A stretch of DNA of 63,235 nt, from assembly GCA_958429225.1 (NCBI GenBank), contig CAUAJB010000002.1, positions 1-63,235 of the forward strand, given 5' to 3'. The DNA comes from an uncultured Collinsella sp. (GTDB lineage Bacteria; Actinomycetota; Coriobacteriia; Coriobacteriales; Coriobacteriaceae). The notes below the pieces were generated by a model that saw only the letters and a list, made by a program, of their open reading frames with translations, made no database searches and was not told the DNA's origin. Positions 50,595-58,303 of this stretch are shown here, piece by piece. Made by a program: the position numbers and the translations under genes. Positions within the stretch are counted from its first letter, which is position 1. Each line of letters opens with the position of its first letter.

Positions 50595-50626
50595 AACGGG
50601 CGCGACCGTTGCCGGTTCGCGCCCGT
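50595..50626 (-). terminator. Hairpin at the end of the Ser/Thr-rich membrane protein gene
   Basis: AACGGGCGCG pairs with CGCGCCCGTT; read on the minus strand the stem is followed by a TTTGCTTT stretch. Terminator activity is likely but the U-run is interrupted. Confidence 0.6.
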
Positions 50627-50661
50627 TATACAGGTCGGTTCTCTATGAGAGGCAAACGTGC

Positions 50662-51606
50662 TTAGTTGCCCGATGCCGTGCCTTGGCTCGAGCTGTCAGA
50701 TGTCGTGCCGGACGCGGTTCCACTCGAGCTGTTGGTGCTGCTGTTGTCGGTAGATTCCGTGCCCGATGTATTGCCGCTCGTCTGGTCGCCCGTGCTCGGC
50801 TGAGAGCCGTCAGTCGTTTGGCTTGAGTCGGTCGTGCCGGATTGCGTGCCGCTGTTAGCCGTAGAGGAATCGACGCCCTGCGATTGATCGGGGGTGTTCG
50901 ATGAGGAGTCGGTGGATACGGAGTTGCCCTGCGGGTCGTCCTGCTGGCTTTGCGATTGACCGGAGTTATCCGCGTCGTGCTCGGTCGTGTGCGACGAAAG
51001 GATTGGCTCGGGACGCTCGCCCAGGCCCTCACCGGCCGTAGTGATAAGGATGGCGCCGGCGCAGGCGATGACCGCGACGATGGCGATGGCGATCGAGAAG
51101 ACGATGACCTTCTTTTGCGTCTGGCTGCGCTCTGCCGCCGCCTTGGCGCGCAGGCTGTTGGGGGCGACACGCGCCGTGGTCGCGCGTCCCGCAACCTGGC
51201 GCATCTCCTGCGTGGTCGCGGCGCCACCTAGGTGCTCCTCGGCATCAACCTCAACGGGCTTATAGGCGCCGGCGGGGTAGTCGACGTCGGCGTGCGTACC
51301 TTTGAGGGCTTTGGCGCTGGCAGAGATAAAGTGGCGGTAGACCTGCGAGGACACAACGGTGATGACCGAGCTCACGGCGGCGCCAATTACTGAACCCGCG
51401 ATACCGATCTTGGAGGCAAGTGCAACGCTCGTGGCGGCAGCTGCGGCGCCGGCGATGATCTGGGGAATGGAAATGTCGTCAAACAGGCCCTTTTTGGGCG
51501 CGATGGCCATGGTCTGTCCGATGGAATGGTTCTCGTGCACGCCGTTGTTGAGCGATGCCGGCGTCATGACGCGCGTGCGCGGCGCGTCGGTGTACTTGGT
51601 TGTCAT
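50662..51606 (-). CDS. Membrane protein with Ser/Thr/Asn-rich extracellular tail
   Basis: A 314-residue protein. Residues about 48-92 are a hydrophobic, glycine/alanine-rich pair of helices (IIAGAAAAATSVALASKIG); a cytoplasmic charged section follows, then a second membrane helix (KKVIVFSIAIAIVAVIACAG) near residue 165. The last 130 residues are almost only Ser, Thr, Gly, Asp, Gln, a typical unstructured extracytoplasmic or glycosylated tail. ATG 51606 has CGGGAGGA. Function unknown; it separates the conserved region from the AT-rich island downstream. Confidence 0.75.
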   Translation of the reverse strand: MTTKYTDAPRTRVMTPASLNNGVHENHSIGQTMAIAPKKGLFDDISIPQIIAGAAAAATSVALASKIGIAGSVIGAAVSSVITVVSSQVYRHFISASAKALKGTHADVDYPAGAYKPVEVDAEEHLGGAATTQEMRQVAGRATTARVAPNSLRAKAAAERSQTQKKVIVFSIAIAIVAVIACAGAILITTAGEGLGERPEPILSSHTTEHDADNSGQSQSQQDDPQGNSVSTDSSSNTPDQSQGVDSSTANSGTQSGTTDSSQTTDGSQPSTGDQTSGNTSGTESTDNSSTNSSSGTASGTTSDSSSQGTASGN

Positions 51607-51781
51607 ACGGGGTCCTCCCGGTGTAAATCTGCTTCGTTTCGTGTAGCCATCAGGGTACCCACCAGATGTGAATCGTACGTGACATTTAACAGATACCATC
51701 AACTCATCAAGGGGGGCTTGCTGTCTTTGGTGCAATAGCTTGATGCTAAACTGGATTTACGATTGCGAGGTGGTTTACGTG

Positions 51782-52021
51782 ATGTACCCATATATGACAT
51801 TCGAAGACGGTACCGAGGTCGTTCATTCTGACCTGATAACAGATGGGGATATCGAAAAGGTTATCGTGCATTTTGAACGACCGACGGCAGAGGGCTTCGA
51901 CTCCGCTCGTTGTGAGTTGCCTTCCTGTTCGTGGACTGACTGGGAAGGGCATTTTACTCAGAGTGAAAAACGAGCTTTCGAAGAGTGTTTGAGCAAATCA
52001 TTTAGATTAGTTCGAGTTTAG
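51782..52021 (+). CDS. Small protein of the AT-rich island, unknown function
   Basis: A 79-residue protein starting MYPYMTFEDGTEVVHSDLI and continuing with VIVHFERPTAEGFDSARCEL. I have seen similar short proteins in gut Firmicutes, but no function is established to my knowledge. It is probably cytosolic. ATG 51782 has GAGGTGG. It opens the island of low GC that runs to about 56.1 kb and lies 79 bp before the DUF2087 gene, possibly in one transcript. Confidence 0.65.
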   Translation: MYPYMTFEDGTEVVHSDLITDGDIEKVIVHFERPTAEGFDSARCELPSCSWTDWEGHFTQSEKRAFEECLSKSFRLVRV

Positions 52022-52100
52022 TTCGAATAAAGAAGCCGAATGCGATGACCTAAAGCGTATGCATTTTTAGTATTAGATGCGTATGAAATGGAGGATGTGA

Positions 52101-52382
52101 ATGGATGAGCTAATAGACTTTAAAAAACGATTTCTCAAGAATGGCGAGCTGGTTTCAATTCCAAAAAAGGAAAGCTATAAAAGAATCATGCTGCTATGGG
52201 CCGTCTCTTTCTTTGAATTAAATACAAGTTATACGGAGCTTCAGGTTAATCGTGTGCTGTCACAGCTCTATCCTGATTATGCCGTGTTGAGGCGGTACTT
52301 GGTTGATTATGGATTCCTATTAAGGGATGAACGAGGCCTGAAATACGAGGTTAATCGTGATGTTCACGGTATTGAGAGCTAG
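52101..52382 (+). CDS. DUF2087-domain protein (putative regulator)
   Basis: A 93-residue protein matching DUF2087: the KKRFLKNGELVSIPKKESYK start and the VNRVLSQLYPDYAVLRRYLV core. DUF2087 is a helical domain often attached to, or beside, DNA-binding domains. On its own here it is most simply a small transcriptional regulator of the exporter/radical SAM genes that follow; this is inference. Its end overlaps the MFS gene by 23 bp, so translation is coupled. Confidence 0.8.
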   Translation: MDELIDFKKRFLKNGELVSIPKKESYKRIMLLWAVSFFELNTSYTELQVNRVLSQLYPDYAVLRRYLVDYGFLLRDERGLKYEVNRDVHGIES

Positions 52383-53544
52383 CCATCCGGTTCGGGTCCT
52401 ATATATTGCTAGAGGGATAAGCGAAATAGGCAATTGGTGTGCGAATATTGCTTTGCCAATGCTGATTTACGAGGTAACTCACGATGTTTCTGCAACTGCT
52501 TTGATGGTCTGCTGCAGATTTGCCCCCTCTCTGTTTTCAGTTTCGCTCGCGCAGCTGCCTCAGAAGATGGGTATCGGGACACTGCAGGCCATGAGATTGG
52601 CAGACTTAATTCGCGCGGGATTATTCGTTTGCTATATTTTTGTTGATAGTAAATGGAGTATGTTTGCTATTACGTGCGCGGTATCGCTTTGCCGAACGGT
52701 TGAAATGCCCTGCTTTTACTCGTTGTTAAGAGCCAATACGAATAGTATCAATCGCGACGTAATTAATAATTCGTTTGGGTTTCTGCAGAATTTGATGATG
52801 GTTCTGGGGCCAGTTGCCGGCGGTTTTGTTGTCGCTCAATTTGGGGCGGAGGCTGTTCTTGCATTAGACGCGCTTTCTTTTGCCGCGTCGTTCTGGTTGC
52901 TGCGAGATGTTCCGTCGGTTATCGAGGTTAATGATAAAGAGGGGATAAGCAAAAATGAAAAAAACAGGACTGCATTTAGTGATCTTAGCGCGAAGCACTT
53001 GGCAATTGGTTTCCTATTAATCGATATTTCTAGTGGCGTGGCATTCGGCTCTCTGAATTCTCTTTTGCCAGCTATAGCGCAATTGCAATTTGACTCGTCA
53101 TCGATACAATACGGATTCCTTCAGAGTAGTCTTACAATCGGACTGTTGTTCGGAAATACAATATATGGTCGTTTAATTAGTGGTTCCGATTGCGTTAAAT
53201 CATATTGTTTTGTGACGTATCTTGCGCTCGGTGCGTATCTGGCGTTTGGCTATCGCTATGCGTCTGGGATATCGTTTATTTTCCTTTTTATCGTCGGTGC
53301 CGGAAACGCCATTCAAGATGTGCTTCTCATAACATCGCTGCAGGATTTGGCGAGAGACGAATCTGAATCGATAAGCCTGTTTTCAATTAGGGAGTCTTTG
53401 CAATCGGTTGCTGTTGTTATTTCAACACTCCTTGTTTCGCTGTTCACGAGCATCGCGATGTTCTCAATTCTCGTTACAGGACTTGGTGTATTTTCAATTA
53501 TGATGGTAGCTGCGTTTCAATTGAATTATTTGCGAAAGATGTGA
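52360..53544 (+). CDS. MFS exporter of the radical SAM/peptide cassette
   Basis: A 394-residue major facilitator with about 12 hydrophobic segments. The N-terminus (VLYIARGISEIGNWCANIAL) and the GPVAGGFVVAQFGAEAVLALDALSF region resemble the MefA/DHA3-type efflux subfamily. A short polar loop (residues 190-205, EVNDKEGISKNEKNRT) splits the two halves. ATG 52360 lies in the end of the DUF2087 gene, with GAGG at 9-nt spacing. In context it most likely exports, or gives self-protection from, the product made from the downstream peptide. Confidence 0.9.
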   Translation: MFTVLRASHPVRVLYIARGISEIGNWCANIALPMLIYEVTHDVSATALMVCCRFAPSLFSVSLAQLPQKMGIGTLQAMRLADLIRAGLFVCYIFVDSKWSMFAITCAVSLCRTVEMPCFYSLLRANTNSINRDVINNSFGFLQNLMMVLGPVAGGFVVAQFGAEAVLALDALSFAASFWLLRDVPSVIEVNDKEGISKNEKNRTAFSDLSAKHLAIGFLLIDISSGVAFGSLNSLLPAIAQLQFDSSSIQYGFLQSSLTIGLLFGNTIYGRLISGSDCVKSYCFVTYLALGAYLAFGYRYASGISFIFLFIVGAGNAIQDVLLITSLQDLARDESESISLFSIRESLQSVAVVISTLLVSLFTSIAMFSILVTGLGVFSIMMVAAFQLNYLRKM

Positions 53545-53551
53545 CGTTGAT

Positions 53552-55873
53552 ATGCCTAAAACGCTTTTAGTATTTCCCCCAGGATGGAGTCCAGTGGGGC
53601 CGTATCTTGCCTTGCCTGTTTTGAAGTCATATCTTCAAGAGGTTGAACAATATAAAGTTGACATTGTTGACTTAAACGTGGAATTTTACGATGACCTCCT
53701 ATCTTTTAGACATGTCGAAGAGTGCTGTAAAAGGTATCGGGAATCAAAGGATTCGTTTAGTTCGAATGTTCAATTAACAATCGAGTTGATACAAAAGTCA
53801 GCACTTAATGTTGACGAGGCAAAAGATATTTTCAGATCGAAGAGATACTTTAATCTAAAAGAAAGACAATATGCTGAAAACATTTTTAGAAATGCACTCT
53901 ATATCATAAATCACGTCTCGTATGGAGTTAAATACACGTTCAACTCCATAGATTTGCCCTATGATTATTATTCGACACCAGAAATAATGAAATCGCTTGC
54001 GGATACCTTGCATAATCCGTTTATTTCCTTCTATGAAACTGCCTTTCTTAAGCGTATTCAGAGGGAAAAAATCGAGTTTATTGGGATTTCGGTGAGCGGC
54101 TGTTTCCAATTGATTTCTGCAGTTACGTTAGCGAAACTGATTAAAGAAGAATGTCCATCTGTTAAACACGTCTCATTGGGCGGCAATTACATTACCCGTT
54201 TAGCAGATGACTGCATGAAAGAATGGCATCCCTTTTTTGAATACATTGATTCGATAATGATGTATGACGGCGAAGAGCCGCTTGCACGTCTTCTTGAGGC
54301 TCTTGACTCTGGTGATGACAATCTCGACTGTGTTCCAAACCTTTGCCATGCTAAAGGTGGAAAGATATATAAAAACCATCGGATTGAGCAAACATTTATC
54401 AACGATACAGTTCCCGATTTCGATGGCTTCGCCCTTTCTAAATACTTCATGCCTGAGTTAATATTGCCGGTTTATTCCTCTAGGCAGTGCTTTAATCATT
54501 GCGCCTTCTGCACCATTCCCGGTGCTACCGGTGGTTGTTACCGAAAGATGCCTATATCGAGAGTATTTGAAATAATGTGTCGGTTAAATGAAAAATACGG
54601 CACGAGAGTTTTCTCTTTTGTGGATGAAACATTCGAAGGCAAAAGAATGGAGCAACTCGCGGATGAAATAAACGCATCGGGAAAAACGTTTTTCTGGCAT
54701 GGAGAAACGAGGTTCTCTCCAACCCTAAGTACAGACGTTTTCAACAAGATGTACCAAAGTGGATGTAGGCAGATTCAGTTTGGCCTCGAGTCATACAACC
54801 AAAGAGTTCTTGATCTAATGAAGAAGAACACGAGAGTTGATTGGATTGATCGCAATATCCATGATTGTCTCAATGCGGGTATTCCTGTTCATCTATTCTT
54901 TATGATTGGCTTTCCGACCGAAACTAAAGAAGAGGCTCTGAACACCTTAGCTTATACAGAGAATGTTTTGAATTATTCAAAACAGGTATGTGGTGTTCCA
55001 TATTCCACGAGAGGATTTACGAATTTTGGTCTCGTTATGGGGTCGGATGTTTGGAATCATCCCGATAAGTATGGTGTCTCTGTAATGCCGAAGTCCCAAT
55101 ATGAGGATTTGCGCCTCGAAGTGGATTATGTTTCAGGCACTGGTTTAACTTTAAATGAAGCAAAATCCTTATCTGATGAGCATCATATTGATTTTTATAT
55201 GCAAGAGGTCATAAACGGTAGCGACACAATTGACTTGCCCCAGCGGCTTCATATTTCAGAGGTGACCTGGATCCTAGATTCTATTCACGCTGTCAGGTAT
55301 AAGGGACATTTGACCAAAGTAAAGCGACGGCTAACTAGTCTAAATCCAGCTGATCGAATCTGGCTGGATTCCAAGACCTCTGTCGTGCTCGTTGAGCCAT
55401 TTGCCTACTTCTATAATTCTGAATACCATCATGTCTATGCTGTTTCCCAGTTGGTATACCTTAAGTTGGCCCGTTTATTGGAGGCCGATTGTAGCATTTC
55501 TCTTATCCTTGATCAGGGCGACCTCGAGCTGACAAGGGCGATAGAAGAACTGTTGCATTATGGATTGCTGAATACAAATATCGATGCCGATTATGTAATG
55601 CACGATAATGGTTTTCAATTGGTTAAAAGTTCGTTTGTGAAAGAAGTCGGACGCTCAAAAGAGGGGTTAAGAGTACTGCTGAGTTGTGCCACCCATAGAA
55701 TGTGTGCGGTTAATGATTTTTCGTTCGCTTTGCTTTCGTTGTTTGAAAAGCCGATTACTAAGAACGAGGTGCGCGACATTTTGAAAAAAGAGGGACTATC
55801 GGCAAACGAGGAGCAACTAAACAAGTTGGTTGATAATTGCATGAAAGCAGATATACTACAATTGATTAGATAG
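53552..55873 (+). CDS. Radical SAM protein with cobalamin-binding-type N-terminus and two C-terminal winged-helix-like modules
   Basis: A 773-residue protein. Residues 1-270 look like a B12-binding-type Rossmann domain (MPKTLLVFPPGWSPVG start; ISVSGCFQLISAVTLAKLI and HVSLGGNYITRLADD), although the DxHxxG motif is absent. The radical SAM cluster motif CFNHCAFC is at residues 313-320, followed by TGGCYRKMP, FSFVDETFEGK and the IQFGLESYNQRVLDLMKKNT segment that are typical of such enzymes. Residues 600-670 and 700-773 are two segments with winged-helix-like helices (SQLVYLKLARLLEADCS; FSFALLSLFEKPITKNEVRD) that recall peptide-binding RRE/PqqD-like domains. A 36-residue peptide gene follows after 13 bp. 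Confidence 0.88.
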   Translation: MPKTLLVFPPGWSPVGPYLALPVLKSYLQEVEQYKVDIVDLNVEFYDDLLSFRHVEECCKRYRESKDSFSSNVQLTIELIQKSALNVDEAKDIFRSKRYFNLKERQYAENIFRNALYIINHVSYGVKYTFNSIDLPYDYYSTPEIMKSLADTLHNPFISFYETAFLKRIQREKIEFIGISVSGCFQLISAVTLAKLIKEECPSVKHVSLGGNYITRLADDCMKEWHPFFEYIDSIMMYDGEEPLARLLEALDSGDDNLDCVPNLCHAKGGKIYKNHRIEQTFINDTVPDFDGFALSKYFMPELILPVYSSRQCFNHCAFCTIPGATGGCYRKMPISRVFEIMCRLNEKYGTRVFSFVDETFEGKRMEQLADEINASGKTFFWHGETRFSPTLSTDVFNKMYQSGCRQIQFGLESYNQRVLDLMKKNTRVDWIDRNIHDCLNAGIPVHLFFMIGFPTETKEEALNTLAYTENVLNYSKQVCGVPYSTRGFTNFGLVMGSDVWNHPDKYGVSVMPKSQYEDLRLEVDYVSGTGLTLNEAKSLSDEHHIDFYMQEVINGSDTIDLPQRLHISEVTWILDSIHAVRYKGHLTKVKRRLTSLNPADRIWLDSKTSVVLVEPFAYFYNSEYHHVYAVSQLVYLKLARLLEADCSISLILDQGDLELTRAIEELLHYGLLNTNIDADYVMHDNGFQLVKSSFVKEVGRSKEGLRVLLSCATHRMCAVNDFSFALLSLFEKPITKNEVRDILKKEGLSANEEQLNKLVDNCMKADILQLIR

Positions 55874-55886
55874 AGGAGGTTTCTGC

Positions 55887-55997
55887 ATGGACGTTATTAA
55901 CAAAGATCTCTTGGAGCAACTGAAAGAGTTTCAGGAAGAGGGCGTCGTGGTAGAAGTGTTCGACTTTGAGGACTACATGGATAAATTCTGCCATTAG
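55887..55997 (+). CDS. 36-residue peptide, candidate precursor of a modified peptide
   Basis: The gene begins with ATG 7 nt after GAGGAGG, a near-ideal ribosome binding site, so high expression is expected. The peptide starts MDVINKDLLEQLKEFQEEG, an acidic amphipathic helix of leader type, then VVVEVFDFEDYMDKFCH, which has aromatic and acidic residues and ends Phe-Cys-His. Located 13 bp after the radical SAM gene and before a terminator, it is well placed to be that enzyme's substrate. There is no Gly-Gly cleavage site. It could alternatively be a small regulatory peptide. Confidence 0.6.
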   Translation: MDVINKDLLEQLKEFQEEGVVVEVFDFEDYMDKFCH

Positions 55998-56020
55998 TTT
56001 CGAAATTTACTCGCCTCGCT

Positions 56021-56055
56021 TAAAGGAGAAGTCGATTATCGATTTCTCCTTTTTA
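56021..56055 (+). terminator. Terminator closing the radical SAM/peptide cassette
   Basis: Stem AAGGAGAAGTCGA with TCGATTTCTCCTT, a 3-nt loop and T5. A second weaker hairpin (CCTCTCAGT with ACTGGGAGG, 56098-56117) follows in the 187-bp spacer before nadE; no other gene is seen there. Confidence 0.88.
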
Positions 56056-56184
56056 ATTAAAGATATTATTGAAATACATGCTCTTAGCACAGGTTGGCCT
56101 CTCAGTAAACTGGGAGGTTGCTTTGGCTAGTTAGAGATATGTGAACGTCCGTTAGACTGAATCTCAGGGTAGAAGGGGCCTCCA

Positions 56185-58185
56185 GTGTCCAGATCAACAA
56201 GGCAATGCTGCGTTTCGGCTAATAAGAACGATGGCTTTTTGCGTGTGGCGGCGGCGTCGCCGCAGATTCGCGTTGCCGATGTCGAGGACAATGTCGAGGT
56301 TGCATTGGCGGCTGTTCGCGAGGCTGCCGAGCGCGGCGTTCGCGCGCTGGTGCTGCCCGAGCTCAACTTGTGCGGCTATACCGCGGCCGACCTGTTCCAT
56401 AATCGCACGCTGCTGCATGCCTGCGAGGCTGCTTTGGTGCATATCCTCGATGAGACTCGTGAGCTGCCGATTGTCTTTACCATCGGTCTTCCCGTTGCGG
56501 TTGCCGAGAATATCTACAACTGCGCCGCCGTGTGCTGCGCGGGCGAGCTTTTGGGCCTCACGGCCAAGAAGTATCTGCCCAACTATGGCGAGTTCTACGA
56601 GCGCCGCTGGTTTGCTCCGGCGCCCGCAGATCCTGTGTGGGTCGAGTTTGCCGGTCAGGGTCCGGTTCCGCTGGGTTCGGAGCTTGTCTACCGCTGCTGT
56701 GACGAGGGTGCCGAGGATATGGTGCTGGGCGTTGAGGTCTGCGAGGACCTGTGGGTGCCGGCGCCCCCTTCGACCGAGATGGCGCTTGCCGGTGCGACGG
56801 TGATCCTCAACCCGTCGGCCTCGGACGAGATTATCGGCAAGGCAGATTACCGACGCAGCCTCATATCCAACCAGAGCGCGCGCCTGTACTGTGCCTATGC
56901 CTATGCAGATGCGAGCGAGGGCGAGTCCACGACCGACATGGTCTTTGCGGGCGAGAACCTCGTCTACGAAAACGGATCTAAGCTCGCCGCCACGAAGCTT
57001 CTTACCTGCGATATGGCGGTGGCCGATGTCGATCTTGACCGTCTGGTTGCCGAGCGCCGCCGCTCGACGACGTGGACGCGCGCGGACGATGCGCCGGAGG
57101 CCACGACCGTTGAGTTTTCGTTTGAGGGCGTGCTGACGGACGAACCTGTCCTGCGCGATGCACTCGACATCGACCGAGTCTTCCCCCGCGCTCCCTTTGT
57201 GCCGGCCGACCACGGTGATCTGGCTGAGCGTTGCGAGACTATCCTCGACCTGCAGACCGCCGGCCTCAAGACCCGCCTTGCCCATACGGGCACCAAGGCG
57301 GCCGTCATCGGCCTTTCGGGCGGCCTCGATTCCACGCTGGCGCTCCTCGTGACCGTGCGTGCGTTCGACGCCTTGGGCCTGCCGCGCACCGGTATCACGG
57401 CCGTGTCCATGCCCGGCTTTGGCACGACGCACCGCACCAAGTCCAATGCCGAGTCGCTCGCTCGCGACCTAGGCGTGAGCTTTCGCGAGGTCTCGATCCA
57501 TGCTGCCGTGGAGCAGCACTTTAAGGATATCGAGCATGATCCGACCGTGCAGGACGTGACCTACGAGAACAGCCAGGCGCGCGAGCGTACGCAGATTCTG
57601 ATGGATTTGGCCAACCAGGCTGGCGGTTTTGTCATTGGCACGGGCGACCTGTCGGAGCTGGCGCTCGGCTGGGCTACCTATAACGGCGACCACATGAGCA
57701 TGTACGCCGTCAACGCGAGCGTGCCCAAGACGCTTGTGCGCCATCTGGTACGCTATGCCGCCGATGTCTTTGGCGGGCGCATTGCCGAGGTCTTGCTCGA
57801 TATCCTCGATACGCCGGTGTCCCCCGAGCTTCTGCCTCCCACGGGCGACGGCGAGATTGCGCAGAAGACCGAGGATTTGGTGGGCCCGTACGAGTTGCAC
57901 GACTACTTCCTCTACTACCTGCTGCGTTTTGGCTTTGAGCCGGGCAAGATCTACCGCATGGCGCTCAAGAGCTTCGAGGGCGTCTACGACGCCAAGACCG
58001 TCCACACGTGGCTACGTACGTTCTACCGTCGCTTCTTTGCCCAGCAGTTCAAGCGCAGCTGCCTGCCCGATGGTCCCAAGGTGGGCTCGGTGACGCTCAG
58101 CCCGCGCGGCGATTGGCGTATGCCGAGTGACGCCAGCTCGCGTCTGTGGCTTGCGCAGATCGATGCGCTCAATCCGGTTGACTAA
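56185..58185 (+). CDS. nadE: Glutamine-dependent NAD+ synthetase
   Basis: NadE amidates nicotinate adenine dinucleotide to NAD using glutamine ammonia. The 666-residue protein has an N-terminal nitrilase-type glutaminase domain (Glu in LVLPELNLCGY, Lys in TAKKYLPNYGEFYERRWF, Cys in VLGVEVCEDLW) and a C-terminal synthetase domain with the ATP loop GLSGGLDSTLAL and TGDLSELALGWATYNGDHMSMYAVN. The GTG at 56185 gives a roughly 15-residue extension before DGFLRVAAASPQI, so the true start could be a little later. Confidence 0.95.
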   Translation: MSRSTRQCCVSANKNDGFLRVAAASPQIRVADVEDNVEVALAAVREAAERGVRALVLPELNLCGYTAADLFHNRTLLHACEAALVHILDETRELPIVFTIGLPVAVAENIYNCAAVCCAGELLGLTAKKYLPNYGEFYERRWFAPAPADPVWVEFAGQGPVPLGSELVYRCCDEGAEDMVLGVEVCEDLWVPAPPSTEMALAGATVILNPSASDEIIGKADYRRSLISNQSARLYCAYAYADASEGESTTDMVFAGENLVYENGSKLAATKLLTCDMAVADVDLDRLVAERRRSTTWTRADDAPEATTVEFSFEGVLTDEPVLRDALDIDRVFPRAPFVPADHGDLAERCETILDLQTAGLKTRLAHTGTKAAVIGLSGGLDSTLALLVTVRAFDALGLPRTGITAVSMPGFGTTHRTKSNAESLARDLGVSFREVSIHAAVEQHFKDIEHDPTVQDVTYENSQARERTQILMDLANQAGGFVIGTGDLSELALGWATYNGDHMSMYAVNASVPKTLVRHLVRYAADVFGGRIAEVLLDILDTPVSPELLPPTGDGEIAQKTEDLVGPYELHDYFLYYLLRFGFEPGKIYRMALKSFEGVYDAKTVHTWLRTFYRRFFAQQFKRSCLPDGPKVGSVTLSPRGDWRMPSDASSRLWLAQIDALNPVD

Positions 58186-58253
58186 GGTTGGCTAAATTGA
58201 ACCAATACGGGGGTTGCAAGCGTTACACTTTTGCAATCTGATGGCCCGTATCG

Positions 58254-58285
58254 CGCGGCGCTCTTGTCGGAGCGCCGCGTTTTTT
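58254..58285 (+). terminator. Terminator after nadE
   Basis: A 10-bp stem (CGCGGCGCTC with GAGCGCCGCG) with a 6-nt loop and a T6 tract, just before the next gene's ribosome binding site. Being upstream of that gene, it may also attenuate read-through. Confidence 0.9.
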
Positions 58286-58303
58286 ATATCGAAAGGTGGC
58301 ACC

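Noticed and set aside
56098..56117. Second hairpin after the peptide gene as a second terminator or tRNA remnant
   Set aside because: The loop is only about 2 nt and no T-run follows, so I do not assign a function.
51606..56185. Flanking direct repeats marking the AT-rich island as a transposon
   Set aside because: No shared repeat, transposase or integrase was found at either edge; the transfer origin rests on base composition alone.
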